From NCBI RefSeq assembly GCF_036541405.1, contig NZ_JAZHFS010000016.1, positions 1 to 64,000 of the forward strand: a stretch of DNA of 64,000 nucleotides, in the 5' to 3' direction. Position numbers and translations under genes: made by a program. This document shows, one piece after another, positions 35,920 through 45,958 of the stretch. This DNA comes from Clostridium_AD frigoriphilum. GTDB taxonomy: Bacteria > Bacillota > Clostridia > Clostridiales > Clostridiaceae. Every line of letters starts with the position of its first letter. The first letter of the stretch is position 1. The notes beneath the pieces are model-generated. The model did no database searches and was not told where the DNA came from. It saw only the letters and a list, made by a program, of their open reading frames with translations.

Positions 35920-36299
35920 TTAGACCCACATCCTCATAATATTATTTATATATTTTAAGAAACTCAAAAGGAGTTTCTTCTATAGTTGTAAATTATACAA
36001 ATTAAAATCTTTATTTGAATTTAATTAGATGATTTTAAAAATTTGTTATTATAATAATTGTATAACGTTTTCATATCTTCTATATTAATAATAGTATTTT
36101 TATAAAGCAGTTGATATCGGTTATTTAACATTTTTCATTATTCATTTGCACAACAGTTCTTACATCTCAAATTTAGCAAGCAAAATAGCGATAAATTTAG
36201 TTTAATATCATAAAGGAAGTCAAAGATTTCATCCACATGATTTTAATTATAGATTGGATTTCCATAAAAATATTTTCTGTAAATAATCATATCATCCTA

Positions 36300-36345
36300 A
36301 AAAATACCTTAAAATCTTATATTAATGAATAAGATTTCACGGTAT
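36300..36345 (-). terminator. Terminator of pta
   Basis: Stem AAATCTTAT/ATAAGATTT with an outer ACC/GGT and a T6 run on the minus strand, 73 bases after the pta stop. The remaining ~380 bases up to the carbonic anhydrase gene are AT-rich; I see no ackA coding sequence or remnant there. Confidence 0.75.
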
Positions 36346-36417
36346 ATAATGTTTATCTTTTCTAACTTTCAAGATCTAATAAGAACTAACACATTTAAGA
36401 TCATCATTATCTCATGA

Positions 36418-37419
36418 CTATTTTTGAATTTGAGCTTGAACCGCTGTTACTGCAATAACATTAACTATATCATCCACACTGCATCCTCTTGATAAATCAT
36501 TTATAGGCTTCGCAAATCCTTGACAAACTGGTCCAATAGCTTTTGCTTTAGCAAATCTTTGCACTAATTTATATCCAATATTTCCAGATTGTATATCTGG
36601 AAATATTAAAACATTTGCCTTTCCAGCCACAGTACTATTTGGTGCTTTTTGTTTTGCCACGCTAGCAACAATAGCTGCATCTAACTGAAGTTCTCCATCA
36701 ATTTGTAAATCGGGTCTAGCATTCTTTGCTATTTCAGTAGCCTTCACGACTTTATCAACTTTTTCATGTTTTGCACTTCCCATAGTTGAAAAAGAAAGCA
36801 TCGCAACTTTAGGTTCAAAACCACATAATAATTTTGCATTATCTGCAGTGCTAATAGCTATAGCTGCTAATTCTTCTGCCGTAGGGTTTATATTAACAGC
36901 AGAATCTGCAAATAAAAGCAGTCCGTCTTCTCCATATTCATCATGAGGCAATTCCATTATAAAAAAGCTTGAAATAACCTTAATTCCTGGTGCAGTTTTA
37001 ACGATTTGCATTCCAGGTCTAAGTAAATCACCTGTATAATGCACTGCTCCTGAAACCATTCCATCAGCTTCTCCCATCTTAAGCATCATAGTACCAAAAT
37101 ACACACAATCCTTCATCGTCTCAGCTGCTTTTTCTATAGTCATTCCCTTATTTTTTCTTAATTCATAAAATTCCTTTGCATAAACCTCAGTTTTTTCAGA
37201 ATTTCTTGGATCTACAATTTCTATACCGCTAATATTTACTGAAAGTTCAGCGGCTTTATTATGTATTATACTTGCATCACCTATTAATATTACTTCAGCT
37301 AATGAATTATTTTTAATAATTTCACTAGCTTTTATAGTTCTTTCTTCCTCGCCTTCTGGAAGTACTATTCTTTTTTTGTCTGCTTGTGCCATTTTGTGCA
37401 TTTTTTCTATAAATGTCAT
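36418..37419 (-). CDS. pta: Phosphate acetyltransferase
   Basis: A 333-residue enzyme converting acetyl-CoA and phosphate to acetyl phosphate and CoA, normally feeding acetate kinase for ATP. The sequence K-R-I-V-L-P-E-G-E-E-E-R-T near the N-terminus, D-G-M-V-S-G-A-V-H-Y-T and the C-terminal L-I-F-P-D-I-Q-S-G-N-I-G-Y-K … Q-G-F-A-K-P-I-N-D-L-S-R-G-C are diagnostic, and the length is typical of the short bacterial form. The usual partner ackA is absent downstream; a terminator and then unrelated genes follow. GAGAGGAG site. Confidence 0.95.
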   Translation of the reverse strand: MTFIEKMHKMAQADKKRIVLPEGEEERTIKASEIIKNNSLAEVILIGDASIIHNKAAELSVNISGIEIVDPRNSEKTEVYAKEFYELRKNKGMTIEKAAETMKDCVYFGTMMLKMGEADGMVSGAVHYTGDLLRPGMQIVKTAPGIKVISSFFIMELPHDEYGEDGLLLFADSAVNINPTAEELAAIAISTADNAKLLCGFEPKVAMLSFSTMGSAKHEKVDKVVKATEIAKNARPDLQIDGELQLDAAIVASVAKQKAPNSTVAGKANVLIFPDIQSGNIGYKLVQRFAKAKAIGPVCQGFAKPINDLSRGCSVDDIVNVIAVTAVQAQIQK

Positions 37420-37460
37420 TATTTTCTCCTCTCAATTACTATCGACTTGTATCCATTTAT

Positions 37461-37490
37461 AATATACACTATTTAATCTGTACATTTCAA
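37461..37490 (-). promoter_or_regulatory. Candidate pta promoter
   Basis: Minus strand TTGAAA, 18 bases, TATATT, about 40 bases before pta. The rest of the 480-base gap to tmcAL is AT-rich without recognisable features. Confidence 0.45.
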
Positions 37491-37899
37491 TATAGATAAA
37501 TTATTAACATAATTTATCTATATTTCATAATCATTCAGCAAAATAGCCTTTGCCCTAATCCAAAATTATACTAATGATTTTATAAAATATTTGCTGTCTT
37601 AATTCTCATATTTTTCTGTAAATCATCCAATATTAACTTGTATAAAACTGAAAATCAACGTAATTTATTTTTAAATCATGTGTATAATAATTTATTTTTA
37701 TTATGTAACTTTCGTCTCTTTTTATACCAAAATATATCTACTTTTAATAATTCATTATATATTATATAATATATAAGACATGTTAAGAATTCTTCAATTT
37801 TAGATTAATATATATTTCAAAGAGATATTAGATTCTTACACTTTTATTATACTTAAATTATTAGCTTATAATTTATATGAGCTTCCAAGAGGTGACTTA

Positions 37900-39123
37900 A
37901 TGAATGTTTCAGGTATAATCGTTGAATATAATCCACTGCATAATGGCCATGTATATCATATTAATAAAACCAAGGAACTTACAAATTGCGATGTTTTAAT
38001 TGGTGTTATGAGTGGTAATTTTACTCAACGTGGAATTCCATCGAGTATTGACAAATGGACAAAAACTAGAATGGCTTTAAACAACGGAATAGATTTAGTA
38101 ATAGAATTACCAACTATCTACAGTGTGTCTTCAGCAGAATTTTTTGCAGAGGGAGCTGTCAGTCTTTTAAACAGCTTAGGAATAGTAAATAACATTTGTT
38201 TTGGTAGTGAACATGGTGATATTAATGATATATATAATATTTCAAATATACTACTTAAAGAACCTATTGAATTCAAATTAATGTTAAAAATATATCTATC
38301 CAAAGGTATTACATACCCTTTAGCAAGAGCTAAGGCACTTTATGAGTATTTAAAAAATTCAAACATGATTATATCGAACTTATTATTAGGTAATTTCTTA
38401 AATTCTTCTAATAATATACTAGGTATCGAGTATTGTAAAAGCTTAATAAAACTCAATAGTTCAATCACACCTTATACCTTAAAAAGAAAAGGTGCATCTT
38501 ACAACAGTAATTCTATAAATAGTGAGTTTTCAAGTGCCACTGCTATAAGAAAATTTGTAAAAGAAAATGGCATTTTAACAAATTTAAAAGATTATGTACC
38601 ACCATCGGTATTAACTGAAATTAAAGATCTATATTCAAAAAATAACAAGTTTGTATTTGAAGATTCTATGTTCCCGTACATTAAATATAAATCGACTACA
38701 TCAAAAAATTCCTTAGTAAATTTGCCAGATGTGTCAGAGGGACTTGATAATAAAATTGTTAAATCATTACAAAATAATTCGACCTACGCAAGTGCACTTG
38801 AAGATATAAAAAGCAAACGTTACACCTATAGCCGAATCAGCAGAATATTATGCCAATACTTTATAGGCTTTGATGATTTTGATACTACGAGATTAAGATC
38901 AGAGCCTTGCCCCTATGCTCGAGTTTTAGGCTTTAATTCAAAAGGAAAGTCAATTCTAAGCTCTATAAAATCAAACAGTAGCATTCCACTTTATACCAAG
39001 ATTTCTAAAAAATCAAATGAAACATTAAGGCTTGACATTCAATCTACAAGAGCTTATAGCATATTAAATAAAAGTATAGATCCCAGTAGCGACTATTTAA
39101 TATCCCCCATTATAATAAAATAA
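37900..39123 (+). CDS. tmcAL: tRNA(Met) cytidine acetate ligase (TmcAL)
   Basis: A 407-residue nucleotidyltransferase-fold enzyme that makes N4-acetylcytidine at the wobble base of elongator tRNA-Met from acetate and ATP. The N-terminal G-I-I-V-E-Y-N-P-L-H-N-G-H motif (HxGH) and G-V-M-S-G-N-F-T-Q-R-G-I-P mark the family; F-S-S-A-T-A-I-R follows in the middle. It is placed divergently from pta and followed by ylbJ, a familiar clostridial neighbourhood. AAGAGGTG site. Confidence 0.9.
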   Translation: MNVSGIIVEYNPLHNGHVYHINKTKELTNCDVLIGVMSGNFTQRGIPSSIDKWTKTRMALNNGIDLVIELPTIYSVSSAEFFAEGAVSLLNSLGIVNNICFGSEHGDINDIYNISNILLKEPIEFKLMLKIYLSKGITYPLARAKALYEYLKNSNMIISNLLLGNFLNSSNNILGIEYCKSLIKLNSSITPYTLKRKGASYNSNSINSEFSSATAIRKFVKENGILTNLKDYVPPSVLTEIKDLYSKNNKFVFEDSMFPYIKYKSTTSKNSLVNLPDVSEGLDNKIVKSLQNNSTYASALEDIKSKRYTYSRISRILCQYFIGFDDFDTTRLRSEPCPYARVLGFNSKGKSILSSIKSNSSIPLYTKISKKSNETLRLDIQSTRAYSILNKSIDPSSDYLISPIIIK

Positions 39124-39133
39124 TAAAACAAAT

Positions 39134-39176
39134 ATAATAAATGCGACTATCGTAATTCGATAGTCGCATTTATTAT
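39134..39176 (+). terminator. Terminator after tmcAL
   Basis: A 19-bp perfect stem around GCGACTATCG/CGATAGTCGC, a 5-base loop, and A/T-rich flanks. Confidence 0.85.
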
Positions 39177-39259
39177 ATTTAAAATTAGTATTTCTAATAC
39201 ATAAGTTTATTAAATTCAAATATATTTAGTATAGTAGTACTTTAAGGAGGGGCTTAAAA

Positions 39260-40438
39260 TTGAAATTATTATTAGTTATATTATTATTCTCTATATTGTT
39301 TTTGCTATTTAAGTTATTTAAAACTTTTAAAACAAATTTATCTGTGACATTGATTTGTTCCCTTATTATTTTTCAAATAATATTAGCTCCGAATATTTGT
39401 ATTAAGTACACTATTTCTGGCGCAAAATTATTTTTCAATGCAATTTTTCCATCTCTTTTCCCATTTTTAGTTGTAATAAATATCATAATAGGTTACGACG
39501 GTATTCACATTTATTCTAAATTACTAGGGAATTTAATATGTAGACCATTAAAATTGCCAAAAGAATGTAACTTTGCACTTTTAGTTAGTGTACTATGTGG
39601 ATATCCACTAGGTGCACGGTATACTTGTAATTTATATGAAAAAAACATAATTGATTTAAATTCCTGTGAAAGATTGTTAAATATTGCTTCTAATGCAAGC
39701 CCACTTTTCATTTTAGGATCAGTAGGCACATCTATGATGTCTAGTCCTAAAATTGGTTATATACTATTGTCATCTAATATTCTGTCATGTATTTTTATGG
39801 GATTAATTATTCCCTCTAAAAATTATGCTTTTAGAGTTAAGTATAGAAGTAGTAATTTTTCTAAAGCTGAGTCAAGCAGCCTAAATATTGGTATCATATT
39901 TAAAAACAGTATTGAAGATGCCATTAAAAACACGCTAAGTATAGGTGGTTTTATTGTGATATTCTCAGTAATAACAGGCATAATTAAAGACAATGTCATA
40001 TTTAACATTGTCATAAGTAAGTTGTCTTTAATTATTGGCGCTTCAAGTAATTTTATAGAAGGTATCTTACTCGGAATGCTTGAGATGACCAATGGCTGTT
40101 ATTTAATATCCTCTAGCCATTCAAATCTTTATGTAAAACTTCCAGTTTTGAGTTTTTTAATTGCTTTTAGTGGTCTATCTATTATTTCTCAAGTGTATAG
40201 CTATACATATAAATATACTGTATCAATAAAAAAATATATTATAAGAAAATTTTTCCAAGGTATAATCTCTGCGATTTTAACAATAATATTATATTATATT
40301 TTTTTAAATGTTTCATCTATTCTTACTTTTAATAATATGAGTCTATATAAAAATTATAATTTATACTTGTTAATATTAATAATTTTAATTATACCATCAT
40401 TACTTATAGCTATAATTAAATTATTTCATACCTCTTAA
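39260..40438 (+). CDS. ylbJ: Sporulation integral membrane protein YlbJ
   Basis: A 392-residue polytopic membrane protein with about 8-9 hydrophobic segments and the nucleoside-transporter-gate-like motif of the SpoVM/YlbJ family (F-P-S-L-F-P-F-L-V; C-G-Y-P-L-G-A-R). In B. subtilis YlbJ is a sigma-E product needed for a heat-resistant spore. The start is a TTG after AAGGAGGGG. The 3' end overlaps the convergent 174-residue gene by 18 bases. Confidence 0.88.
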   Translation: MKLLLVILLFSILFLLFKLFKTFKTNLSVTLICSLIIFQIILAPNICIKYTISGAKLFFNAIFPSLFPFLVVINIIIGYDGIHIYSKLLGNLICRPLKLPKECNFALLVSVLCGYPLGARYTCNLYEKNIIDLNSCERLLNIASNASPLFILGSVGTSMMSSPKIGYILLSSNILSCIFMGLIIPSKNYAFRVKYRSSNFSKAESSSLNIGIIFKNSIEDAIKNTLSIGGFIVIFSVITGIIKDNVIFNIVISKLSLIIGASSNFIEGILLGMLEMTNGCYLISSSHSNLYVKLPVLSFLIAFSGLSIISQVYSYTYKYTVSIKKYIIRKFFQGIISAILTIILYYIFLNVSSILTFNNMSLYKNYNLYLLILIILIIPSLLIAIIKLFHTS

Positions 40439-40945
40439 TTCTTTTACATTTTCCCTTATTGATGTTGTAGTATTTGTAACTTCTCCCTGCATAAGTATTA
40501 AAAAGTCTTGAACATCACCTTTAATTTCATGAAGCATTTTCTGTCCTTTTAATTCAATTTCTTTATCCAATTGGGATAATATTTCATCCGCATAATCCTT
40601 AGCTCCGAGTCTCATAATTTTAGCATCTCTCTGGGCTGAGGCTATAATTTCCTCAGATCTATTTAATGCCTCTTTAACTAGGTCTTGTTTTTCAACTCTT
40701 CTTCTTATTTTGTCAACTGTCTCTTCCTCAAAAATCTTAGCTTGTTTTCTTGCATCAACTAAGATTCGTTCTTTTTCATCACAAACCCACTGTGCCTTCT
40801 TAAATTCATCTGGCAAATGATTTATAATTTGATCAACTATATCTAATATTTCTCTCTTATTTATAACTGCCTTACCTGTAACAGGTATTTTAGACGAACT
40901 CTCAATAATTCCTTGAAGATATTCTAAAAGCTTTATAACATCCAT
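40421..40945 (-). CDS. Coiled-coil protein, conserved clostridial neighbour of coaD
   Basis: A 174-residue soluble protein, rich in Lys/Glu, helical throughout, with a long predicted coiled coil over ~50-165 and no membrane segment. Proteins like this, often labelled only 'ATPase', sit between coaD and ylbJ in clostridia; I see no Walker motif, so that label is unsupported. The heptads and R-R-R-V-E-K patch recall DivIVA- or F0-b-like stalks. It starts 10 bases after coaD and is co-transcribed. Function unknown. Confidence 0.75.
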   Translation of the reverse strand: MDVIKLLEYLQGIIESSSKIPVTGKAVINKREILDIVDQIINHLPDEFKKAQWVCDEKERILVDARKQAKIFEEETVDKIRRRVEKQDLVKEALNRSEEIIASAQRDAKIMRLGAKDYADEILSQLDKEIELKGQKMLHEIKGDVQDFLILMQGEVTNTTTSIRENVKELRGMK

Positions 40946-40955
40946 ATTTCCCCCC

Positions 40956-41438
40956 CTATTTAGAATTGATTTTTCTAATGATCTCTGGAATGATTTCCTC
41001 AGGTACTAACCCTTTAATAGATCCTCCAAGCATTACAACCTGTTTAACTGACGTAGAACTTATATAACAGTACTCCGTTTTTGTCATCATAAACACCGTC
41101 TCCTTACTTGGATCAAGCTTGTTATTCATTGCTGCCATCTGAAACTCATATTCGAAATCAGCAACACTTCTAAGACCTTTAACAATAACCCTAGCGTCCT
41201 CTTTATTCATAAGGTTAACAAGTAAACCACTAAACTTCTCCACACGTACATTGGGCAAATTTTTCACTACGTCTTTTATTTGTGCTACTCTCTCATCTAC
41301 TGAAAATAGACATTTTTTTGCAGGATTAACTACTACTCCTACAATCAATTCATTAAATACTTTTGACGCCCTCTCAATAATGTCTAAATGTCCATTTGTT
41401 ATTGGGTCAAAACTTCCAGGGCAAATTGCTTTTTTCAT
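40956..41438 (-). CDS. coaD: Phosphopantetheine adenylyltransferase
   Basis: A 160-residue enzyme for the penultimate step of CoA synthesis. It has the nucleotidyltransferase motif G-S-F-D-P-I-T-N-G-H, V-K-G-L-R and the C-terminal Y-C-Y-I-S-S-T-S-V-K. It sits between rsmD and a coiled-coil gene on the same strand, as in other Firmicutes. GGAGGCATAAC precedes the ATG. Confidence 0.96.
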   Translation of the reverse strand: MKKAICPGSFDPITNGHLDIIERASKVFNELIVGVVVNPAKKCLFSVDERVAQIKDVVKNLPNVRVEKFSGLLVNLMNKEDARVIVKGLRSVADFEYEFQMAAMNNKLDPSKETVFMMTKTEYCYISSTSVKQVVMLGGSIKGLVPEEIIPEIIRKINSK

Positions 41439-41505
41439 GTTATGCCTCCATGTTTTCCTCTAGGTTAGATAACAATTATTAATTATCCCCCCTGTATTTT
41501 CTAAA

Positions 41506-41533
41506 AGAAACTAATAATTTTAATTATTAGTTT
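41506..41533 (-). terminator. Hairpin overlapping the rsmD stop codon
   Basis: A 13-bp perfect stem GAAACTAATAATT/AATTATTAGTTTC with a 2-base gap, so the real loop needs a few open pairs. On the minus strand it is followed by TTTT. It contains the rsmD stop and may separate rsmD from coaD. Confidence 0.5.
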
Positions 41534-42083
41534 CCTTATATTTATAAAACAATACAGTAGTGTTTCCATATTTTCTTGAATCAGACAAATGAATAATACC
41601 ATTGCCTTCATATATCTCTTCAGATGAATCTATTTTACAGACTATAATCCCCTCTTTACTTAAAAGACTATTGCTAGAAATTATTTCAATAGCAGGTGGG
41701 ATCATATCTTTTGCATATGGTGGATCTATAAAAATTAAATCAAACACAATCCCTTCATTTGCAAACTGCTCCATGTATTTATACGTATCACCTTTTAAGC
41801 ATTTACATATATCATTAAACTTTAAATTATCTACATTACTTTGTAACATTTCAAAGGTAGTATCACCCATATCAATAAGGTAGCATTTAGCTGCTCCCCT
41901 ACTTGCTGCCTCGAGTCCTAAGCTACCTGTACCTGAGAACATATCCACAACTACAGCATCACGTACTCTATTTTGAATTATATTAAATATAGCTTCTTTT
42001 ATTCTATCTAACGTTGGCCTCGTTCCCATCCCAACAGGTGACAATAACTTTCTTCCTCTTGCACTTCCCGATATAATTCTCAT
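41520..42083 (-). CDS. rsmD: 16S rRNA (guanine966-N2)-methyltransferase
   Basis: A 187-residue SAM-dependent methyltransferase. R-I-I-S-G-x-A-R-G-R-K-L at the N-terminus, the SAM loop V-D-M-F-S-G-T-G-S-L-G-L-E-A and the catalytic D-P-P-Y motif are typical. I start it at the ATG after GGAGG; an ATG 15 codons upstream lacks a site. It is upstream of coaD in the usual order. Confidence 0.93.
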   Translation of the reverse strand: MRIISGSARGRKLLSPVGMGTRPTLDRIKEAIFNIIQNRVRDAVVVDMFSGTGSLGLEAASRGAAKCYLIDMGDTTFEMLQSNVDNLKFNDICKCLKGDTYKYMEQFANEGIVFDLIFIDPPYAKDMIPPAIEIISSNSLLSKEGIIVCKIDSSEEIYEGNGIIHLSDSRKYGNTTVLFYKYKETNN

Positions 42084-42159
42084 ATGTTTATTCCTCCATC
42101 TAAGCAAGTTTCGATAATATTTTAACATAAATATGTATTTTATACAAAGATATTTTTAC

Positions 42160-44196
42160 CTAATTAAAGCAAATATAGCTAGAAGTCAACTCGATTTTTT
42201 GTAATATCTCATTTTTTATCTTAGTATCGTATGCATTATCACTTTGTATCAACCTCTTTGCTTCACTATTTGCGAGTTTTAAAATACTGATATCTTCAAT
42301 TACGTCCGATAAAATTAAACCCGATTCTCCATGCTGTCTTATACCAAATAATTCTCCTGCACCCCTAATTTTCAAATCTTCTTCTGCAATAAAAAAGCCA
42401 TCATTACTTTTTATAAGTATTCCTAGTCTTCTTCTTACTATATTGTTTTTGATATTTGCAAGTAGTATGCAATAGGATTTATATTCACCTCTCCCTACTC
42501 TTCCTCTAAGTTGATGAAGCTGTGCAAGTCCAAATCTTTCTGCATTTTCAATTATCATAACTGTAGCGTTTGGTACATTTACACCAACTTCAATTACTGT
42601 AGTTGAAACCAAAGCCTTAATTTCCCCTGCTTTAAATTTATCCATAATTTCATTTTTAAGTTTGCTAGGCATTTTTCCATATACCATTCCTACTTCTATA
42701 TATTTAAATTGTTCTCTTTTTAATTTTTCATAAAGCATCTCAACAGAGCTTAATTTCATTTCTTCATTTTCCTCAACAAGTGGACAAACTATATAGACTT
42801 GCCTTCCCTCATTAATCTGTTCTAAAGCAAATTCATACACTTTGGAACTATTCTCAATACTCTCATAAGATGTATCAATTTTCTGCCTACCTGGTGGTAA
42901 TTCATCGATAATAGATACATCTAAATCACCATATAAATATAAAGATAGCGTTCTTGGAATAGGAGTAGCTGTCATTACAAGAATGTCTATGTTTTTTTCC
43001 TTATTAGAAAATCTATTTCTTTGCGAAACTCCAAAACGATGTTGCTCATCAGTAACAATCATACCTAAATTTTCAAATTCCACATTATCCTCAATAAGTG
43101 CATGAGTCCCAACTATAATATCAATAGTTCCATCCTTTAAATCTTGTTTAATTAATTGTTTGTTTTTAGCAGTTGTACTTCCACTTAATATTTGTATATT
43201 TAATGAAAAATGCTTTAGTATATTTTTAATTTCTTCATAATGTTGCTTTGCTAAAATCTCAGTTGGTGCCATCATGGCTGTTTGATAACCATTTTTTACA
43301 ACATTAAACATAGTAATAATAGCAACTATAGTTTTGCCACTTCCAACATCCCCCTGTAACAAGCGATTCATAGCAATATCCTTCTTTTGATCTATTAGAA
43401 TTTCTCTTACAACTTTGCTTTGTGCCTTTGTAAGATTATAAGGAAGCATCGCCTTTAAAGTTGTAAGTTCCTTTGCCATTTTAAATTGAATACCATTATT
43501 ATGAGATTTTATAAACTCTTTTAACATTAATATTTTTAACGAATATGTAAAAAGCTCCTGAAATTTAAGTCTTCTTTTGGCTTCATTAAGGAATTCTAAG
43601 CTTTTAGGACTATGAATACTCCGAATTGCATCATTTAAAGAGCAAAAAGAATATTTTTCTATTATACCTTTCGGCAAATTCTCTGTTATTATAATATTAC
43701 AGAGTACATCAGAAATAATCTTATTAAAAAAATTATTTGTAATATTATTTTTAAGAGGATACGTAGCAATAATTTCATTTTCATCCATTGATGTATTTTT
43801 TACTATTTTAGGATTCATAATTGTGATTTCTTCCTTAAATTTATCCACTTTACCTGTGATAAGATACTTGCTAGAGATTTTAAAACTATTTTTTGCATAA
43901 GTTTGATTAAACCACTTACCTTTAAATTCATTATCTCCTTGACAGAAAATTATGGTAGAAAGAGTTTTGTTATTTTTCAACCTAATGTCTTTTAATATAC
44001 TTAAAACGGTGCACTCAATAATTACTTTCTCAGTTTTTTCACATTCTAAGATGCTTTTATGTACTGATACATTCTCATAATCTCGCGGAAAATATAATAG
44101 CAAATCTAACACATTAAAAATCCCGCATTTATTCAAACTCTCTGCCATTTTAGGGCCAACACCTTTTATATATTTTATATCGCTATAAGTATCCAT
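42160..44196 (-). CDS. recG: ATP-dependent DNA helicase RecG
   Basis: A 678-residue branch-migrating helicase for stalled forks and recombination intermediates. The N-terminal wedge/OB domain (~60-160) precedes the helicase core: Walker A G-D-V-G-S-G-K-T, motif II D-E-Q-H, motif III T-A-T-P-I-P-R-T, and the C-terminal Q-L-R-G-R-V-G-R. The ATG (44196) has GGGGTGG at good spacing; an alternative GTG lies three codons upstream. It follows fakA after a terminator-like hairpin. Confidence 0.96.
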   Translation of the reverse strand: MDTYSDIKYIKGVGPKMAESLNKCGIFNVLDLLLYFPRDYENVSVHKSILECEKTEKVIIECTVLSILKDIRLKNNKTLSTIIFCQGDNEFKGKWFNQTYAKNSFKISSKYLITGKVDKFKEEITIMNPKIVKNTSMDENEIIATYPLKNNITNNFFNKIISDVLCNIIITENLPKGIIEKYSFCSLNDAIRSIHSPKSLEFLNEAKRRLKFQELFTYSLKILMLKEFIKSHNNGIQFKMAKELTTLKAMLPYNLTKAQSKVVREILIDQKKDIAMNRLLQGDVGSGKTIVAIITMFNVVKNGYQTAMMAPTEILAKQHYEEIKNILKHFSLNIQILSGSTTAKNKQLIKQDLKDGTIDIIVGTHALIEDNVEFENLGMIVTDEQHRFGVSQRNRFSNKEKNIDILVMTATPIPRTLSLYLYGDLDVSIIDELPPGRQKIDTSYESIENSSKVYEFALEQINEGRQVYIVCPLVEENEEMKLSSVEMLYEKLKREQFKYIEVGMVYGKMPSKLKNEIMDKFKAGEIKALVSTTVIEVGVNVPNATVMIIENAERFGLAQLHQLRGRVGRGEYKSYCILLANIKNNIVRRRLGILIKSNDGFFIAEEDLKIRGAGELFGIRQHGESGLILSDVIEDISILKLANSEAKRLIQSDNAYDTKIKNEILQKIELTSSYICFN

Positions 44197-44266
44197 AAAT
44201 ACCACCCCAAAAATAATATTTTATTAATAATTCTGTTCCTTCCATTTCTTGCTGTTTAAGACACAT

Positions 44267-44290
44267 GAAAAAAAGCCCGAGGGCTTTTAT
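44267..44290 (-). terminator. Terminator overlapping the fakA stop codon
   Basis: AAAGCC/GGCTTT stem with a 4-base loop and a T7 run on the minus strand; the 5' arm includes the last codons of fakA. Confidence 0.65.
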
Positions 44291-45945
44291 TCAACTGAAG
44301 CAATAAAATAATACAATGGTTGTTTTCCATTATATTGTTGAATGTCTAAATTTGGGTATTTATGTTCTAAGTTAGAAATAAGCTTTTCTACTTCGGTTAA
44401 AACACAATCTTCTCCATAAAAAATTGTAATAAGTTCGCTATTATCATTTACCATGCTTCCAATAATATTAGCGCAAACTTTATACATATCGGTTCCAACC
44501 TCACAAATTTTTTGTTCAACTAAGCCTAAAATATTTCCTTGTTTTATTATTTTTCCATCAGATTCAGTATCTTTAACTGCATATGTTACAGAAGCAGTCG
44601 CAACATTTCTTATTGCTTCTTTCAACTTTTCCTCATTTTCCTCTACACTAACATCTGGATTAAACATTGTTACAGCAGTTATTCCCTGTGGGATAGTTTT
44701 AGATGGAATGACCACTATATTTTTATCTGACAGCTCAGCCGCTTGAAGCGCTGCCATAAGTATATTCTTATTGTTAGGTAGTACAAATATATTTTCAGCA
44801 TTAATTTTATTTATGCTATCTATTATATCCTGTATACTTGGATTCATAGTTTGTCCGCCTTCTATTACAACATCCACACCTAAATCCTCAAAAATATTTT
44901 TTATTCCTTCTCCAAGCGCAACAGATATAAATCCATATTTTTTATTTTCTATTACATTTGCTTTTGTTATATCTTTCTCTAATGATTTTTCTGCTTTCTC
45001 ATCAGTTATGCCTAATAAGTTTCTATGTTGCTCTCTCATATTTTCAATTTTAACCTTAGACAGTTCCCCTAGCGTTACTGCTTTTGAAAGCACAAGCCCT
45101 GGATCATTTGTATGTATGTGAATTTTAAGAAACTCATCTTGTGAAACTACGACCATTGAGTCTCCAATTTTTTCTAAATACTCTTTTAATTTATTTGTAT
45201 CAACATCTTTCGCTATAATTAATAATTCAGTACAATATCCAAACTTTATTTCTATAGGAACCTCTACATGCGAAGATACAATAGTTTCTTTTTTAGTACT
45301 TTGTTTGTTTGTATTATAAATTACAGCCTCAATGTTATTGCTTATAGCTTCCCTCATCCCTTTAAACAATATAAGAAGCCCCATACCACCTGCATCTACT
45401 ACTTTTGCTTCTTTTAATGCTGAAAGCATATCCGGAGTTTTGTTTAGCATTATTTCACTATGCTTGCAAACCTCATTCATAAGTTCTACAATATCTGAAG
45501 TCTCACTATTAACCGCACTTTCACCCGCAGTTTTAATAATAGTTAAGATAGTTCCTTCAGTAGGCCTCATAACAGCTTTATATGCAAACTTTGATCCTTC
45601 CAAAATGCTTTTAGCAAATTCTTCAGATGTAGCTTCAGTTATGCCTTCTAGGCCCTTTGCAATGCCTCTAAATATTTGCGATAATATTACTCCCGAATTG
45701 CCTCTTGCGCCCATAAGCGCACCTCTAGCTAGTATTTTAGCTATCTCAGCAATAGATTCGGTTTGTATGCTTTCAATTTCTTGCACTGCTGCTTTAAATG
45801 TCATTGACATATTAGTACCCGTATCTCCATCTGGAACTGGAAATACATTTAACGAATTCACATATTCTTTCTCATCTTCTAACCTATTTGATGCGTTAAT
45901 TACCATATTTCGGAAATGCCGTCCATTAATCTTTAAGTATTCCAC
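44287..45945 (-). CDS. fakA: DAK/FakA-family kinase (YloV)
   Basis: A 552-residue protein. The N-terminal DhaL-type kinase domain (~10-200) has the Mg-ATP motif D-G-D-T-G-T-N-M and G-A-R-G-N-S-G-V-I. A middle domain and a C-terminal DegV-partner domain (~320-552) complete the FakA plan. FakA phosphorylates FakB-bound fatty acids; in rods it is annotated YloV. It lies 13 bases after the asp23-family gene, as in most Firmicutes. No fakB is in the window. Confidence 0.9.
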   Translation of the reverse strand: MEYLKINGRHFRNMVINASNRLEDEKEYVNSLNVFPVPDGDTGTNMSMTFKAAVQEIESIQTESIAEIAKILARGALMGARGNSGVILSQIFRGIAKGLEGITEATSEEFAKSILEGSKFAYKAVMRPTEGTILTIIKTAGESAVNSETSDIVELMNEVCKHSEIMLNKTPDMLSALKEAKVVDAGGMGLLILFKGMREAISNNIEAVIYNTNKQSTKKETIVSSHVEVPIEIKFGYCTELLIIAKDVDTNKLKEYLEKIGDSMVVVSQDEFLKIHIHTNDPGLVLSKAVTLGELSKVKIENMREQHRNLLGITDEKAEKSLEKDITKANVIENKKYGFISVALGEGIKNIFEDLGVDVVIEGGQTMNPSIQDIIDSINKINAENIFVLPNNKNILMAALQAAELSDKNIVVIPSKTIPQGITAVTMFNPDVSVEENEEKLKEAIRNVATASVTYAVKDTESDGKIIKQGNILGLVEQKICEVGTDMYKVCANIIGSMVNDNSELITIFYGEDCVLTEVEKLISNLEHKYPNLDIQQYNGKQPLYYFIASVE

Positions 45946-45958
45946 TTTCTTTGCCCCC

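Noticed and set aside
36061..36076. Second cre-like sequence upstream of the carbonic anhydrase
   Set aside because: Only the left half fits and it is ~145 bases from the gene; not listed as a site.
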